A stretch of 32,664 nt of DNA from an uncultured Woeseiaceae bacterium (GCA_947258485.1 CAMYIS010000267.1:1-32664); one strand, 5' to 3'; numbered from the stretch's first letter, positions 10,264-19,310 are shown. Translations and numbers: made by a program. The notes: generated by a model not told the origin, from the letters alone.

Positions 10264-10959
10264 TCATTCGGGTGTAGCGATTGCGCTGGCAGCGGCCAGC
10301 AGCTCGTCCGAGGAAAGACGAATTTTGTAATCGGGATTCGCGTAGGCGAACGTGATCATTCCTGCACCATCAACCGCGAATACGGCCGGGACCGGCAAAA
10401 CTCCGTGGCGCGCCATCGATGAATCTTCTACGTCATCGCCTTTTTCATGGCGACGCGCGAGCGTACGATCAGATGCCTTGAACGCGATGCCCAGCGCGAT
10501 CGAGGCCTGTGCATTTGCATCCGACAGAACGGTGTAACCAAGCCCGTCGATATGGTCCTGAGTCGCGCGCTCGAGGCTGCTGATGAGAAGCTCCGAGCGG
10601 TCACCACTTAGAAACAGGACGTCGATGCCCATCGCACTGATTTCTGGAATGGCATGACGCAGTTCTGACAGGTGCATGTTGCAGTAGGGGCACCAGCCGC
10701 CCCGGAAAGCAATCAGGATGGCCGGTCGCTCGAGGGTGCGCGGATCGAAATCGAAGCGCTTGTTATCTACCGTCTCAACCTTGAAACGCGGCGCCGGATC
10801 GCCCGGGCCGAGTGGCTGAATCTCAGCCGCGGTCCGCGCCACCGCCACGTCAGCGTGACCAAATCGAATGGACGTACTGTAGACGAGGCTCAGGACCAGG
10901 GTCGTTGCGAGCGAGACGAGAATTAACGAGCGTGCCGTGAGGCGCATGTCAGCGAACAT
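10264..10959 (-). CDS. Peroxiredoxin-like (AhpC/TSA, thioredoxin fold) protein with N-terminal membrane anchor
   Basis: Hydrophobic N-terminus; ILIAFRGGWCPYCNMHLSELRHAIPEISAMG and the rest of a redoxin-like domain. Confidence 0.82.
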   Translation of the reverse strand: MFADMRLTARSLILVSLATTLVLSLVYSTSIRFGHADVAVARTAAEIQPLGPGDPAPRFKVETVDNKRFDFDPRTLERPAILIAFRGGWCPYCNMHLSELRHAIPEISAMGIDVLFLSGDRSELLISSLERATQDHIDGLGYTVLSDANAQASIALGIAFKASDRTLARRHEKGDDVEDSSMARHGVLPVPAVFAVDGAGMITFAYANPDYKIRLSSDELLAAASAIATPE

Positions 10960-11057
10960 AAGGTGGAGCTCCGATACGTTTCAGTAACAGACCGTCGTGC
11001 CTCGACAAATATTTCAATTATTGATGCGGAAGACAAACCCGCGGAGAAAAACCCTGC

Positions 11058-13025
11058 CTAGATCGCTTTTTCCAGCAGGTCGTTGCCGCGAATGTCGGCA
11101 ACACCGCGGCAGCGTGCTTTGGCCCGATACATCGCTTCATCCGCCTCGCGCAGCAGCCCCGTCAGGGTATTGGCGTTGTCGGGGTACAGGGCGAGACCGA
11201 TGCTGGCAGCGCAATGCAGCGTTTTGTCGCCAATGACGTATGGCTCTTCCAGGCCTTTGGCCAGGCGCACTGCCAGCTTGTCGGCGATGGTCGCATTGAC
11301 GTCGGGCACCAGCGCCACGAACTCATCGCCACCGGGGCGACCGATGATATCGTGCGACCGCAGACTCTTCTTCAGCCGTTCGGCTGCAATACGCAATAAC
11401 TGGTCACCAATTTCGTGCCCACACTGGTCATTTATTTGCTTGAATTCGTTCAGGTCAATAAAGAGCAACGCACCTGTCGCGTCATCATCGCTGGCGGTCA
11501 GCCGCTCGGCAGCGTCGCGCTCGAAACCGCGTCGATTCAGGACGCCGGTCAATGGATCCGACGTGGCAATCGATTCCATCTGGCGTTCTTTCGCCTTGTC
11601 GCCCGTGATGTCGATAAAAGTCGCGGCGATGTCGTCACCCATTGGCTCGCATATCATGCGCAACCAGCGATCTTCTCCGCGGTTACGCTGGTGAACCTCG
11701 ATTTCCAGGCTATCGCCGCGATTCGCGGCTATCTCGAACCGGCGAACGATGTCATCGGCGGCTCTGCTGTCCATACCGCTCGTGGCGAGCCGAATAAGCT
11801 CCGGCGCCACACAATCGACGAGATCATCAACGTCCGCGCCCAGGAAACGGCCGGCCGCCGAATTGGCAAAGATGCTGTGTAGCACCTTCTCACCATCGTC
11901 GTCTTCGTCCCAGCGAAACCGAATAATTCCGTTTACCGAATGATCGATGATCGTCCGCAGCAGCTTTTCACTTTTGCGAACCTCGCTTTGCGCTTTCTCA
12001 ACGTCGCTTACGTCACGGAACATCAAGACTTTGCCGCCACGGGCAGCCGCACGATTCGTGTTGATGGGCGATACCTGAACGTGCAGGAACCGTCCGGTCG
12101 TGGTCATCATCTTTTGTGGCACACCTGAATCCAGGACCTCGAATACCTCTGGCGAGTCTTCACCAAAAAGAGTTTCCAGTGGTTCGCGCAGCGCGGCGGA
12201 CTCAACGATACACAGCAGGTTCTCGGCGCCATGGTTCAGACCGATGACACGGCGCTGCTCATCGATGACGACGACGGGGTCCTGCATGTTCTGGAATACG
12301 GCTTCATAAGCGAGTGGCCTGAATTCGACGATTTTTTCGCCGTAAATGAGCCACGCATAAATGGGCAACATCGCCGAGAATACGAGGGGCACGTAGGAAA
12401 TCGTGTGGGGCCCAAAACCGAGGTCGTAGACCATAGTCGCTGCCAAAGGCGCGACGCAAGCGCCGGTCAGCTGAAACAGCCCGCGCCGGTGCGCTGGCGC
12501 CACGGCCGAAATCCGGCCGAGCAACGAGATGATCGCAGCACCAATCACGGCATAGCTATACGGAAGGTGCACAAACAGGAACCAGGGCCCCCATCGCTCG
12601 GGCCGCGTCAGGAACTCGCCTGCCGCGTTGCTAACAGGCAAATACCACATGAACTCGTGATAGATGTTCGTGGCCGCGAGCAGCACCGATATGAGCGGAA
12701 TGATGCTCATCAACGCAAGTCGGCGCGTTGGCGTTTCCATCCCCGCGTACTCGCGAAAGTAGACATACGCGACGATCGGTACCAAAGCCGTGCCAATGAA
12801 GTGCCCGGTGCGACCAATAGAGAATACGGCGAAGCTTTCTGCGAGCAGCTCGATCGCACCGCCCGCTACCCAGATGCTGATCACGACGAACAGCACGCCA
12901 ACCGGCATGCTGCCAACCTCCCGCTTGGACGCCACGAGGCTCGAACCCATCATCAGGAAACAAGCTGCAGTGAAGACCAGCAGTACGGACAGTGCCACGT
13001 CCAGGTTCATCGGTACCGTGCCCAA
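11058..13025 (-). CDS. Diguanylate cyclase: N-terminal 7TM (histidine-kinase N-terminal type), PAS, GGDEF
   Basis: Multiple TM N-terminus, PAS-like segments (DPVVVIDEQRRVIGLNHGAENLL), GGDEF domain DPLTGVLNRRGFERDA...RPGGDEFVALVPD with an RSHD I-site five residues upstream. Confidence 0.88.
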   Translation of the reverse strand: MGTVPMNLDVALSVLLVFTAACFLMMGSSLVASKREVGSMPVGVLFVVISIWVAGGAIELLAESFAVFSIGRTGHFIGTALVPIVAYVYFREYAGMETPTRRLALMSIIPLISVLLAATNIYHEFMWYLPVSNAAGEFLTRPERWGPWFLFVHLPYSYAVIGAAIISLLGRISAVAPAHRRGLFQLTGACVAPLAATMVYDLGFGPHTISYVPLVFSAMLPIYAWLIYGEKIVEFRPLAYEAVFQNMQDPVVVIDEQRRVIGLNHGAENLLCIVESAALREPLETLFGEDSPEVFEVLDSGVPQKMMTTTGRFLHVQVSPINTNRAAARGGKVLMFRDVSDVEKAQSEVRKSEKLLRTIIDHSVNGIIRFRWDEDDDGEKVLHSIFANSAAGRFLGADVDDLVDCVAPELIRLATSGMDSRAADDIVRRFEIAANRGDSLEIEVHQRNRGEDRWLRMICEPMGDDIAATFIDITGDKAKERQMESIATSDPLTGVLNRRGFERDAAERLTASDDDATGALLFIDLNEFKQINDQCGHEIGDQLLRIAAERLKKSLRSHDIIGRPGGDEFVALVPDVNATIADKLAVRLAKGLEEPYVIGDKTLHCAASIGLALYPDNANTLTGLLREADEAMYRAKARCRGVADIRGNDLLEKAI

Positions 13026-13150
13026 ATAGCGATACAGGGACCCTGATCGTACGGCTCGTAAGCCGCTGATTTAAGGAACTGTTTCTCAGTTGGCCGGAGA
13101 GACGCGCCCATCCCCCTGACAACGGCCCGATTATTGTTAAATAGCGGGGC

Positions 13151-14227
13151 TCAGCCGCTGACCGCGCACTGCAGTTCGCGCAGGAACGTGGCTCTGCCCA
13201 GCTCGTCCAGAATGGTGAGAAAAGCGATCGCCTCGCTCTCCCGGTCCAGCGTTTTTTGCCGGTACGGGTCGTTGTGGTCGCGGGCGTCCAAGCGCCAGTA
13301 AAGCAAGGTAATTGTCGTTGCAAGACGCACTCGCACGAGATCGAACAACTGCGCCAGTTCCGCGACCGACAGGGGGCGTACCGCATGATAGCCGGCGACA
13401 AATGGGGCGATCAGCTCAAGGGCATTCTTTTCCGAAGCGCGCAGGTACGACGCCGCTATCGCGACGTCGAAGACCCGCGGTGCCCGAACCATGTCACCGA
13501 AATCGATGAATCCCGATACACGGCCGCTCCCCGGATCGACGAGTACGTTTTCCGGGTTCGCATCGCCATGTATGACCTGCGTATGCAGGGAGCCGAGCTC
13601 GGGCAAGACACGCTGATCGTAGTCATCGATCGCCCGCAGCACGCTCCGCCGTGTGATTGGATTATCGATGCGATCAAGCAGGCCGCGCAGCTCACCGGCT
13701 CGCTGCAGGTCCCATAGCAATACCGGGTTCTCACCTTCGTGAGAAAAACCGTCGAGTCCCAGGTCGAGGCGCGCAAGGGTGCCACCGAGATCTCGCGCCG
13801 TATCGGCATTTACGGGAACCGATGTGAGCGGCTCACCGGCAAGATAGCTGACCAGCCGCAGCATGTGTGACTTGCCCGCGTACTCGATGCGCCCTGAGTA
13901 CCGCCCATCGAGCGCCGGGACGACCCTGGGCACAGGCACTGTCCCGACCTTCTCGAGGTGCTGTAGCGCCGCGATGTGAAAATCGCTCACCGGCCGGGGC
14001 TCGGCCGCGCTTGTCACTTTGACGACGTATTCGTCGCCGCTGCTGGTCGTGAGGCGATAGTTCTGATCACGCTCGCTGACGAGCGGCAAATAACGGCCGC
14101 ACAAGCCGAACTGCCGCTCGACGGCAAGCTCGATATCGGCAGCAGGAATGCGTGGCGGCTCGGCCGATACGGCTGCATGCGCTGTTACAGGCAAAGACAT
14201 CCCCGCAGTTTCGCCAATGCAGCTCAT
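13151..14227 (-). CDS. APH-family phosphotransferase, hydroxylysine-kinase-like
   Basis: VIHGDANPENVLVD (kinase catalytic loop) and GFIDFGDMVRAPRVFDVAIAASY; N-lobe SERDQNYRL...EYVVKVTSAAEPRPVSDFHIAALQHL. Start could also be the internal Met near 14200. Confidence 0.8.
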   Translation of the reverse strand: MSCIGETAGMSLPVTAHAAVSAEPPRIPAADIELAVERQFGLCGRYLPLVSERDQNYRLTTSSGDEYVVKVTSAAEPRPVSDFHIAALQHLEKVGTVPVPRVVPALDGRYSGRIEYAGKSHMLRLVSYLAGEPLTSVPVNADTARDLGGTLARLDLGLDGFSHEGENPVLLWDLQRAGELRGLLDRIDNPITRRSVLRAIDDYDQRVLPELGSLHTQVIHGDANPENVLVDPGSGRVSGFIDFGDMVRAPRVFDVAIAASYLRASEKNALELIAPFVAGYHAVRPLSVAELAQLFDLVRVRLATTITLLYWRLDARDHNDPYRQKTLDRESEAIAFLTILDELGRATFLRELQCAVSG

Positions 14228-14308
14228 GCTGTAAATCGCCCATCGATTATCTGAAATGTCGATTGGTTCCCGTTCTGTTGAACATAAGCTGACAAAATTG
14301 GCCGATTC

Positions 14309-15478
14309 ATGAAAAATTTAGCGAACATCGCCCGATCTGCTACGCCTGGCGACGGTGTGCAGTTTCAAAAGCAGCCTTACGGACCCAAAGGGGTCGAAAG
14401 CTTCCTGCGCGACGTTTTGGCGATAGCGAATGCATCGGTCGACGGGCCACGGTACATCGTCATCGGGGCCGAAATCGACAGTCGTGGCCGCAAGCGCGTA
14501 TCCCCGGTCAGCGAAAAGGACTTCTCGGGCAAGCCGGCCTACGAGGCACTCGCGAACGACTACATCGAGCCGCCGCTGCGGCTTCGCTACAAACCCGTAT
14601 CAGTCGATGGCAAGCAGCTCGGCATATTCGAAATTGGCGATTGCCAGGACCGGCCTTACATGATGCGCATCGATTACTCGGAAACTCTGCGCCGCGGCGA
14701 TGCGTACATGCGCCTGGAAAATACGGCGATCAAAATGGGGCGCCGACAGCTGCAGACACTGTTCGAAACAAAGTTCCAGGACTCGGTCCCGGCACAGAAC
14801 ATCGAAGTCGGCTTTGCAGGTGAAATCATCCACAAGACCCTGGCGTTGTCATCCTGCGACCTGTCACAACTGCCGTCGGCATTAGCCGCCAGCAAGCTCG
14901 AACAGCTGGTCAAGATCCAGATGGATACCAAGGACTCGGGATCAACGACCGTCATGGCCAGGCTGGTACATGCGCGATTGTATGGCTCTGACGATCCCTA
15001 CGTCAGTCGTACGCCGGACGAACTGATGCAGGAGATGGAACAAATTCGACACAAATACAGGAATCACGATAGCCACTTCCTGTTCGAAACGAATGGCCAG
15101 GAGATTCAGATCGTCGTCTGCAACCGCGGCGAGGAACCCATCGTCGACGCATCTATAGCGCTGGTCCTGCCGAAAGACAACGACCTGTATATTGCCGATC
15201 GGCTGCCGAAAGTATTGCACAATGAAAAATTCGTGGACCGTCCGGCCGCGGAACTGGCGTCCTACCCGACCGTCAGCCTGCACAAGAAGTCCATACACAT
15301 CACGAAAAAGATCGGCGATATTCCTGTCGACAGGCCGACCGAAGCTTTCGGCTCTCCCGTGAGAATTTGTGTAGGTCCCGAACTCATCGGTCGTCGTTTC
15401 GGAATTCGTTACGCGTTACATGGCCAAAACCTGAGGTCGCCCGCAGCGGGAACTTTGCGTGTAAATTTCACGAAGTAA
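14309..15478 (+). CDS. Schlafen/AlbA_2 (putative DNA/RNA-binding) domain protein
   Basis: VESFLRDVLAIANASVDGPRYIVIGAEIDSRGRKRV...FEIGDCQDRPYMMRID...LRRGDAYMRLENTAIKMGRRQL resembles the AlbA_2 domain. Confidence 0.7.
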   Translation: MKNLANIARSATPGDGVQFQKQPYGPKGVESFLRDVLAIANASVDGPRYIVIGAEIDSRGRKRVSPVSEKDFSGKPAYEALANDYIEPPLRLRYKPVSVDGKQLGIFEIGDCQDRPYMMRIDYSETLRRGDAYMRLENTAIKMGRRQLQTLFETKFQDSVPAQNIEVGFAGEIIHKTLALSSCDLSQLPSALAASKLEQLVKIQMDTKDSGSTTVMARLVHARLYGSDDPYVSRTPDELMQEMEQIRHKYRNHDSHFLFETNGQEIQIVVCNRGEEPIVDASIALVLPKDNDLYIADRLPKVLHNEKFVDRPAAELASYPTVSLHKKSIHITKKIGDIPVDRPTEAFGSPVRICVGPELIGRRFGIRYALHGQNLRSPAAGTLRVNFTK

Positions 15479-15483
15479 GCCGG

Positions 15484-16053
15484 CTAGCCCGTCCATTTAT
15501 CGACGTGGGGCGCCGTATATCGCTCGAACTTCTGAATCAGGCCCGTCGCACTTCTGTCGCAGAGCAGCATCTGCCGGTTTTCGGACCGCAGGAAGCCTTC
15601 GGCATTTGCATGATCCAGGTAGCCGAGCAGGTGATCGAAATAGCCATCGACATTGAACAACCCACAGGGCTTGTCGTGAAAGCGCAGCTGCCCCCAGGTG
15701 ATGATCTCAATGATCTCTTCAAGCGTTCCGAAACCGCCGGGCATCGCGATGAAACCGTCGGACAGCGCTGCCATCATTGACTTACGTGCATGCATTGACG
15801 ATACAACGTGCAGTTCCGTCAGTCCCTGGTGCGCAATTTCCTTTTCGTAGAGCAACTTCGGAATAACGCCGTGCACCTTGCCGCCTTGCTCGAGAACCGT
15901 GTCAGCAATGATCCCCATGAGACCCTTGTCAGCACCGCCATAGACCAGTTCGAGATCATGCCGGACAAGGACGTTCGCCAGTTCGCGGGCGGCGTCCGCA
16001 TACAGCGGTCGGGCACCCGTGTTCGAACCACAGTAGACACAGATTCGCCGCAT
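15484..16053 (-). CDS. LOG-family protein (TIGR00730; cytokinin riboside 5'-monophosphate phosphoribohydrolase-like)
   Basis: ICVYCGSNTGARPLYADAARELA, LVYGGADKGLMG, MHARKSMMAALSDGFIAMPGGFGTLEEIIEIITWGQL. Confidence 0.92.
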   Translation of the reverse strand: MRRICVYCGSNTGARPLYADAARELANVLVRHDLELVYGGADKGLMGIIADTVLEQGGKVHGVIPKLLYEKEIAHQGLTELHVVSSMHARKSMMAALSDGFIAMPGGFGTLEEIIEIITWGQLRFHDKPCGLFNVDGYFDHLLGYLDHANAEGFLRSENRQMLLCDRSATGLIQKFERYTAPHVDKWTG

Positions 16054-16060
16054 CCCGCGC

Positions 16061-16633
16061 TCAGGCCGAAAGGGCGGCTGACTTCACATTTTGCACGATC
16101 TTGGCGATTTCCGGCCGATGCTTGCGCAACTCTTCAGGAGTCAGCGCGTCCAGTTCGTGCGGAAACACCAGCCATTCGGCCGTCTCATGCAGGAAATAAT
16201 CCGGGACGAGGTCGGTTTCGTTACGACTCGGCTTGAACCACGGCACGGCAATGCGAATGTCTTCCGGCGTGTTTCCGCGCGCGCGTTTCGACAGCTCATC
16301 GATGACTGCTGCAATCGTATTGCCCGTGTCAAAAACGTCATCGACAATCAGTACGCGGTCATCATGGCAAATCTTCTTGATGATGTAATTGAGTCCGTGA
16401 ACCGCAACAGCGCCTCGCTCGTCGACCCCGACATAGGACGAGGTGCGAATTGCGATGTGGTCAGACTCGACGCCGCAATAGCTCAGGACTTCCTGCACGG
16501 CCATGCCCACAGGCGTTCCGCCGCGCCAAATAGCGATAATCAGGGTCGGCTTGAAGCCGCTCTCAAGGATCCTGATACCGAGTTCGACTGAATCCTCGAG
16601 GAGGTCCTGGGCGGAAAGAACGGTTTTGTCCAT
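16061..16633 (-). CDS. Phosphoribosyltransferase (type I PRTase, hypoxanthine/xanthine-like)
   Basis: IIAIWRGGTPVGMAVQEVL, PRPP-binding motif RVLIVDDVFDTGNTIAAVI. Confidence 0.88.
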   Translation of the reverse strand: MDKTVLSAQDLLEDSVELGIRILESGFKPTLIIAIWRGGTPVGMAVQEVLSYCGVESDHIAIRTSSYVGVDERGAVAVHGLNYIIKKICHDDRVLIVDDVFDTGNTIAAVIDELSKRARGNTPEDIRIAVPWFKPSRNETDLVPDYFLHETAEWLVFPHELDALTPEELRKHRPEIAKIVQNVKSAALSA

Positions 16634-16643
16634 TATTATTCTC

Positions 16644-16674
16644 TTGAATGCGGACTTGCGGCTGCCGGTATAAT
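16644..16674 (+). promoter_or_regulatory. Possible sigma70-type promoter for the plus-strand PRTase
   Basis: TTGAAT (16644-16649), 19-nt spacer, TATAAT (16669-16674), in the 84-bp intergenic gap; spacer is longer than optimal. Confidence 0.3.
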
Positions 16675-16717
16675 GCGGAGCTCAATTCTAACGCAGTGCA
16701 GCCCGGGTACAAGAACA

Positions 16718-17323
16718 ATGAACGAGCGATTCATAGCCGCCGATGACCTGCTCCGGGATTCGTTTCAACTAGCGGCAAATATCTACGAGTCCGGCTTCAA
16801 ACCGGATTTCCTCGTCGGGCTATGGCGGGGCGGCAGTGCGGTTGGCATTGCGGTGCAGGAAGGGCTCGACTATTTCGGCGTCAAGACCGACCACATTGCG
16901 ATTCGCACGTCCTACACGGGCGCACCGCGCTACTCACAGATGGTCAGTACAGCGGACTCGATTCGCGTACACGGCATGCAGTACCTCCTTGAAACCCTTT
17001 GCTCACAGCACTCCATGCTCATCGTCGATGATGTCTACAGCACAGGATCGAGCGTGACTGCCGTCATTGACCAGCTTGCCAAGCGGACCCGGCGCAACCT
17101 GCCGCATGAAATTCGCACGGCATCAGTCTGGTATCGGCCGACCGAAAAAACGCTGAGGACGCCCGATTATTTTATTCATGAGACAGACGACTGGCTGGTT
17201 CTGCCCTATGAGCTATCGGGCTTTTCTATCGACGAATTGCGCGTAAGTCGCCCCGAAATGGCCGGCCTGCTGGACAGGCTCGCGCCTTACGTAAAAGCGG
17301 ACAACAAGCCTGCAGCCCGATAA
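16718..17323 (+). CDS. Phosphoribosyltransferase, paralogue of the divergent neighbour
   Basis: MNERFIAADDLLRDSFQLAANIYESGFKPDFLVGLWRGGSAVGIAVQEGL, PRPP motif SMLIVDDVYSTGSSVTAVIDQL; aligns end to end with the 16061-16633 product. Confidence 0.86.
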   Translation: MNERFIAADDLLRDSFQLAANIYESGFKPDFLVGLWRGGSAVGIAVQEGLDYFGVKTDHIAIRTSYTGAPRYSQMVSTADSIRVHGMQYLLETLCSQHSMLIVDDVYSTGSSVTAVIDQLAKRTRRNLPHEIRTASVWYRPTEKTLRTPDYFIHETDDWLVLPYELSGFSIDELRVSRPEMAGLLDRLAPYVKADNKPAAR

Positions 17324-17347
17324 GCGATGCAAAACCAGTGGCAGTGT

Positions 17348-17935
17348 TCAGACGTCGACAGGTTCCGTGCGACGCCGGACGTCGTCGAGGCACTTGATCA
17401 GCACGCTATGCTCATGCTCACCATGGCCGCTTCGAACGTAAAGTTCCGCCGCTTTGCAAACCTGCTGCAGGAGCCGATTGTCTTCCATCAGGTCTGAAAG
17501 GCTGTGCGCGGGTGCTTCGTTGATGCTGCCGTCGCCGACGGGCAATGACTTCAGCAACGCGTCGATGAGGTCAACCGACGTCACGATACCCACGAGACTG
17601 CGATCGGCATCGACAACAGGGAGCGCATGAAAACCGCCGCCCATGAGCTTCTCCGCGGCATCGCGCAACGTCGCCGCCGTGGTCAGAACCACCGGATTCA
17701 ATTCCATGATCTGGCTGACGGTTGCGAGCGTGGATAGCGCCACCTCTTCGTCCAGCACATAGAGCTTCAGGAAATCCGCCGATGACACAATGCCGACCAA
17801 CTTCCCATTTTCAACGACGGGCAGATGATGGATAGCGGAGGATTCCAGTAGCTCCCTCGCCTCTGCAGCGCTATCACCCGGCCCGATCATCACGGGATCC
17901 GTGGTCATGATTCTGTCTATGGAAGTGTCACGCAT
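17348..17935 (-). CDS. Tandem CBS-domain protein
   Basis: IMTTDPVMIGPGDSAAEARELLESSAIHHLPVVENGKLVGIVSSADFLK...IMELNPVVLTTAATLRDAAEKLMGGGFHALPVVDADRSLVGIVTSVDLI. Confidence 0.92.
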   Translation of the reverse strand: MRDTSIDRIMTTDPVMIGPGDSAAEARELLESSAIHHLPVVENGKLVGIVSSADFLKLYVLDEEVALSTLATVSQIMELNPVVLTTAATLRDAAEKLMGGGFHALPVVDADRSLVGIVTSVDLIDALLKSLPVGDGSINEAPAHSLSDLMEDNRLLQQVCKAAELYVRSGHGEHEHSVLIKCLDDVRRRTEPVDV

Positions 17936-18112
17936 CAGCCCACCTGGTGGTCACGTTCATAGCACTCGTAAAATTATGCAAAATTCGGCAGGCAGATCCT
18001 GTGAGGTAGCTCCTAGTTTCGACAATTCGCGTATCTCGGTTTTCCGCTACTTGTTATTGCCTGCCATTACCCAATATATGGGCCTTTCATGACTCTTTAG
18101 ATTGGAAAAACC

Positions 18113-18547
18113 ATGCAGGATCTGCCGCATTTCTACGTCGCGTCCGCGAACGCGGACACTGACAGCCATGTTGTACTGTCCAGCGAGGGGCTCGAGCCCC
18201 TCGACACTGCAGGTCCGCCGGAGTTTGGTGGGCCCGGGGACCTCTGGTCGCCCGAAACACTCCTCGTTGGCGCCGTGGCAAACTGCTTCATTCTCTCGTT
18301 TCGTGCGATCGCACGGGCCGCGAGATTGGATTGGGTTTCCCTGAGCTGTGACGTTTCAGGCACGCTCGACAAAATCGAGCGCGTCACGCAGTTCACGAGC
18401 TTCGACCTCAGCGTTGAACTGAGCGTGCCTGCCGGCACGGACGAAAAGAAAGCGCTTCGTCTCCTGGAAAAGGCAGAACATCACTGCCTGATCACCAATT
18501 CCATGAAAGCAGGGACACGCCTTAGCGCGAAGGTTCAATTCGCCTAG
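18113..18547 (+). CDS. OsmC-family protein
   Basis: DLWSPETLLVGAVANCFILSFRAIAR... and EKAEHHCLITNSMKAGTRLSAKVQF; both OsmC-type cysteines present. Confidence 0.9.
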   Translation: MQDLPHFYVASANADTDSHVVLSSEGLEPLDTAGPPEFGGPGDLWSPETLLVGAVANCFILSFRAIARAARLDWVSLSCDVSGTLDKIERVTQFTSFDLSVELSVPAGTDEKKALRLLEKAEHHCLITNSMKAGTRLSAKVQFA

Positions 18548-19185
18548 TGATGGCCGTGGCTGGCACGTTCGAACGTCCCGCCGTCGTCGTTGCCGTTGTG
18601 GATCGCCACATCGTGAGCCAGCTTAACCAGGAGTGCGCGCGGTCCCGCCTCCAACTGACGTGCCAACTTATCCTCGGCGTCCTCGATACCGGGGCTCGCC
18701 GGACACAGTGCGATCGTCTCGCCGGCAATCCGGGCTGCTCCGGTGCGCTGGAGCTCCTTGCGCATGGCGCCTTCCGGTATGTCCCCGGCAAACTGCCTGA
18801 CGAGTGACTGGAAAGAGCCATGTTTGCCCGTCAACGGCAGTACCGCCGGTGCGCCGTTCTTGCCGCGAAATTCATCGGACAATCGCCACGCCGAGATGAC
18901 TTCCTGTAGCGGTGTTCCGCGGTCGGTAACCGCAGCTTTTTGTTCGTCAATCCGCCTGCGGATTCTGCTGACTTCCTTGCGCGTAAGCCCGGTCATTGCC
19001 GCAATGCGCGACACGTTGGTTGGCCGACCGTGCACGCCATAGTCTTCGGCGGCAACTGCAACGAAGGCCGCTTTCGAGAGTTCCGAGAATTCGCGATAGC
19101 CCCTCCCGAAACGAAGGAAAAGTCGTGCAAGGGGCTGCAACAATGCGAAGAAAACGTTATTGAGTTTATTAGGATGTTCTTGCAT
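18544..19185 (-). CDS. DUF6502-like protein with helix-turn-helix
   Basis: LFLRFGRGYREFSELSKAAFVAVAAEDYGVHGRPTNVSRIAAMTGLTRKEVSRIRRR and following sequence match my recollection of DUF6502. Start placed at MQEHPNK. Confidence 0.72.
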   Translation of the reverse strand: MQEHPNKLNNVFFALLQPLARLFLRFGRGYREFSELSKAAFVAVAAEDYGVHGRPTNVSRIAAMTGLTRKEVSRIRRRIDEQKAAVTDRGTPLQEVISAWRLSDEFRGKNGAPAVLPLTGKHGSFQSLVRQFAGDIPEGAMRKELQRTGAARIAGETIALCPASPGIEDAEDKLARQLEAGPRALLVKLAHDVAIHNGNDDGGTFERASHGHH

Positions 19186-19310
19186 GGCATAGGGAATATA
19201 GGCCCACTCATAGACCTTCGCCACAAAAAACGACCAACTGGGAAAAATCGACCGTTTCTCCTGCAACAATGCACCCCGGCAAGCGGCAGAGGCACTGTAA
19301 CAATATGTTT

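Noticed and set aside
12231-13046. 271-aa plus-strand ORF
   Set aside because: Antisense to the GGDEF protein's membrane region; charged, His/Arg-rich noise.
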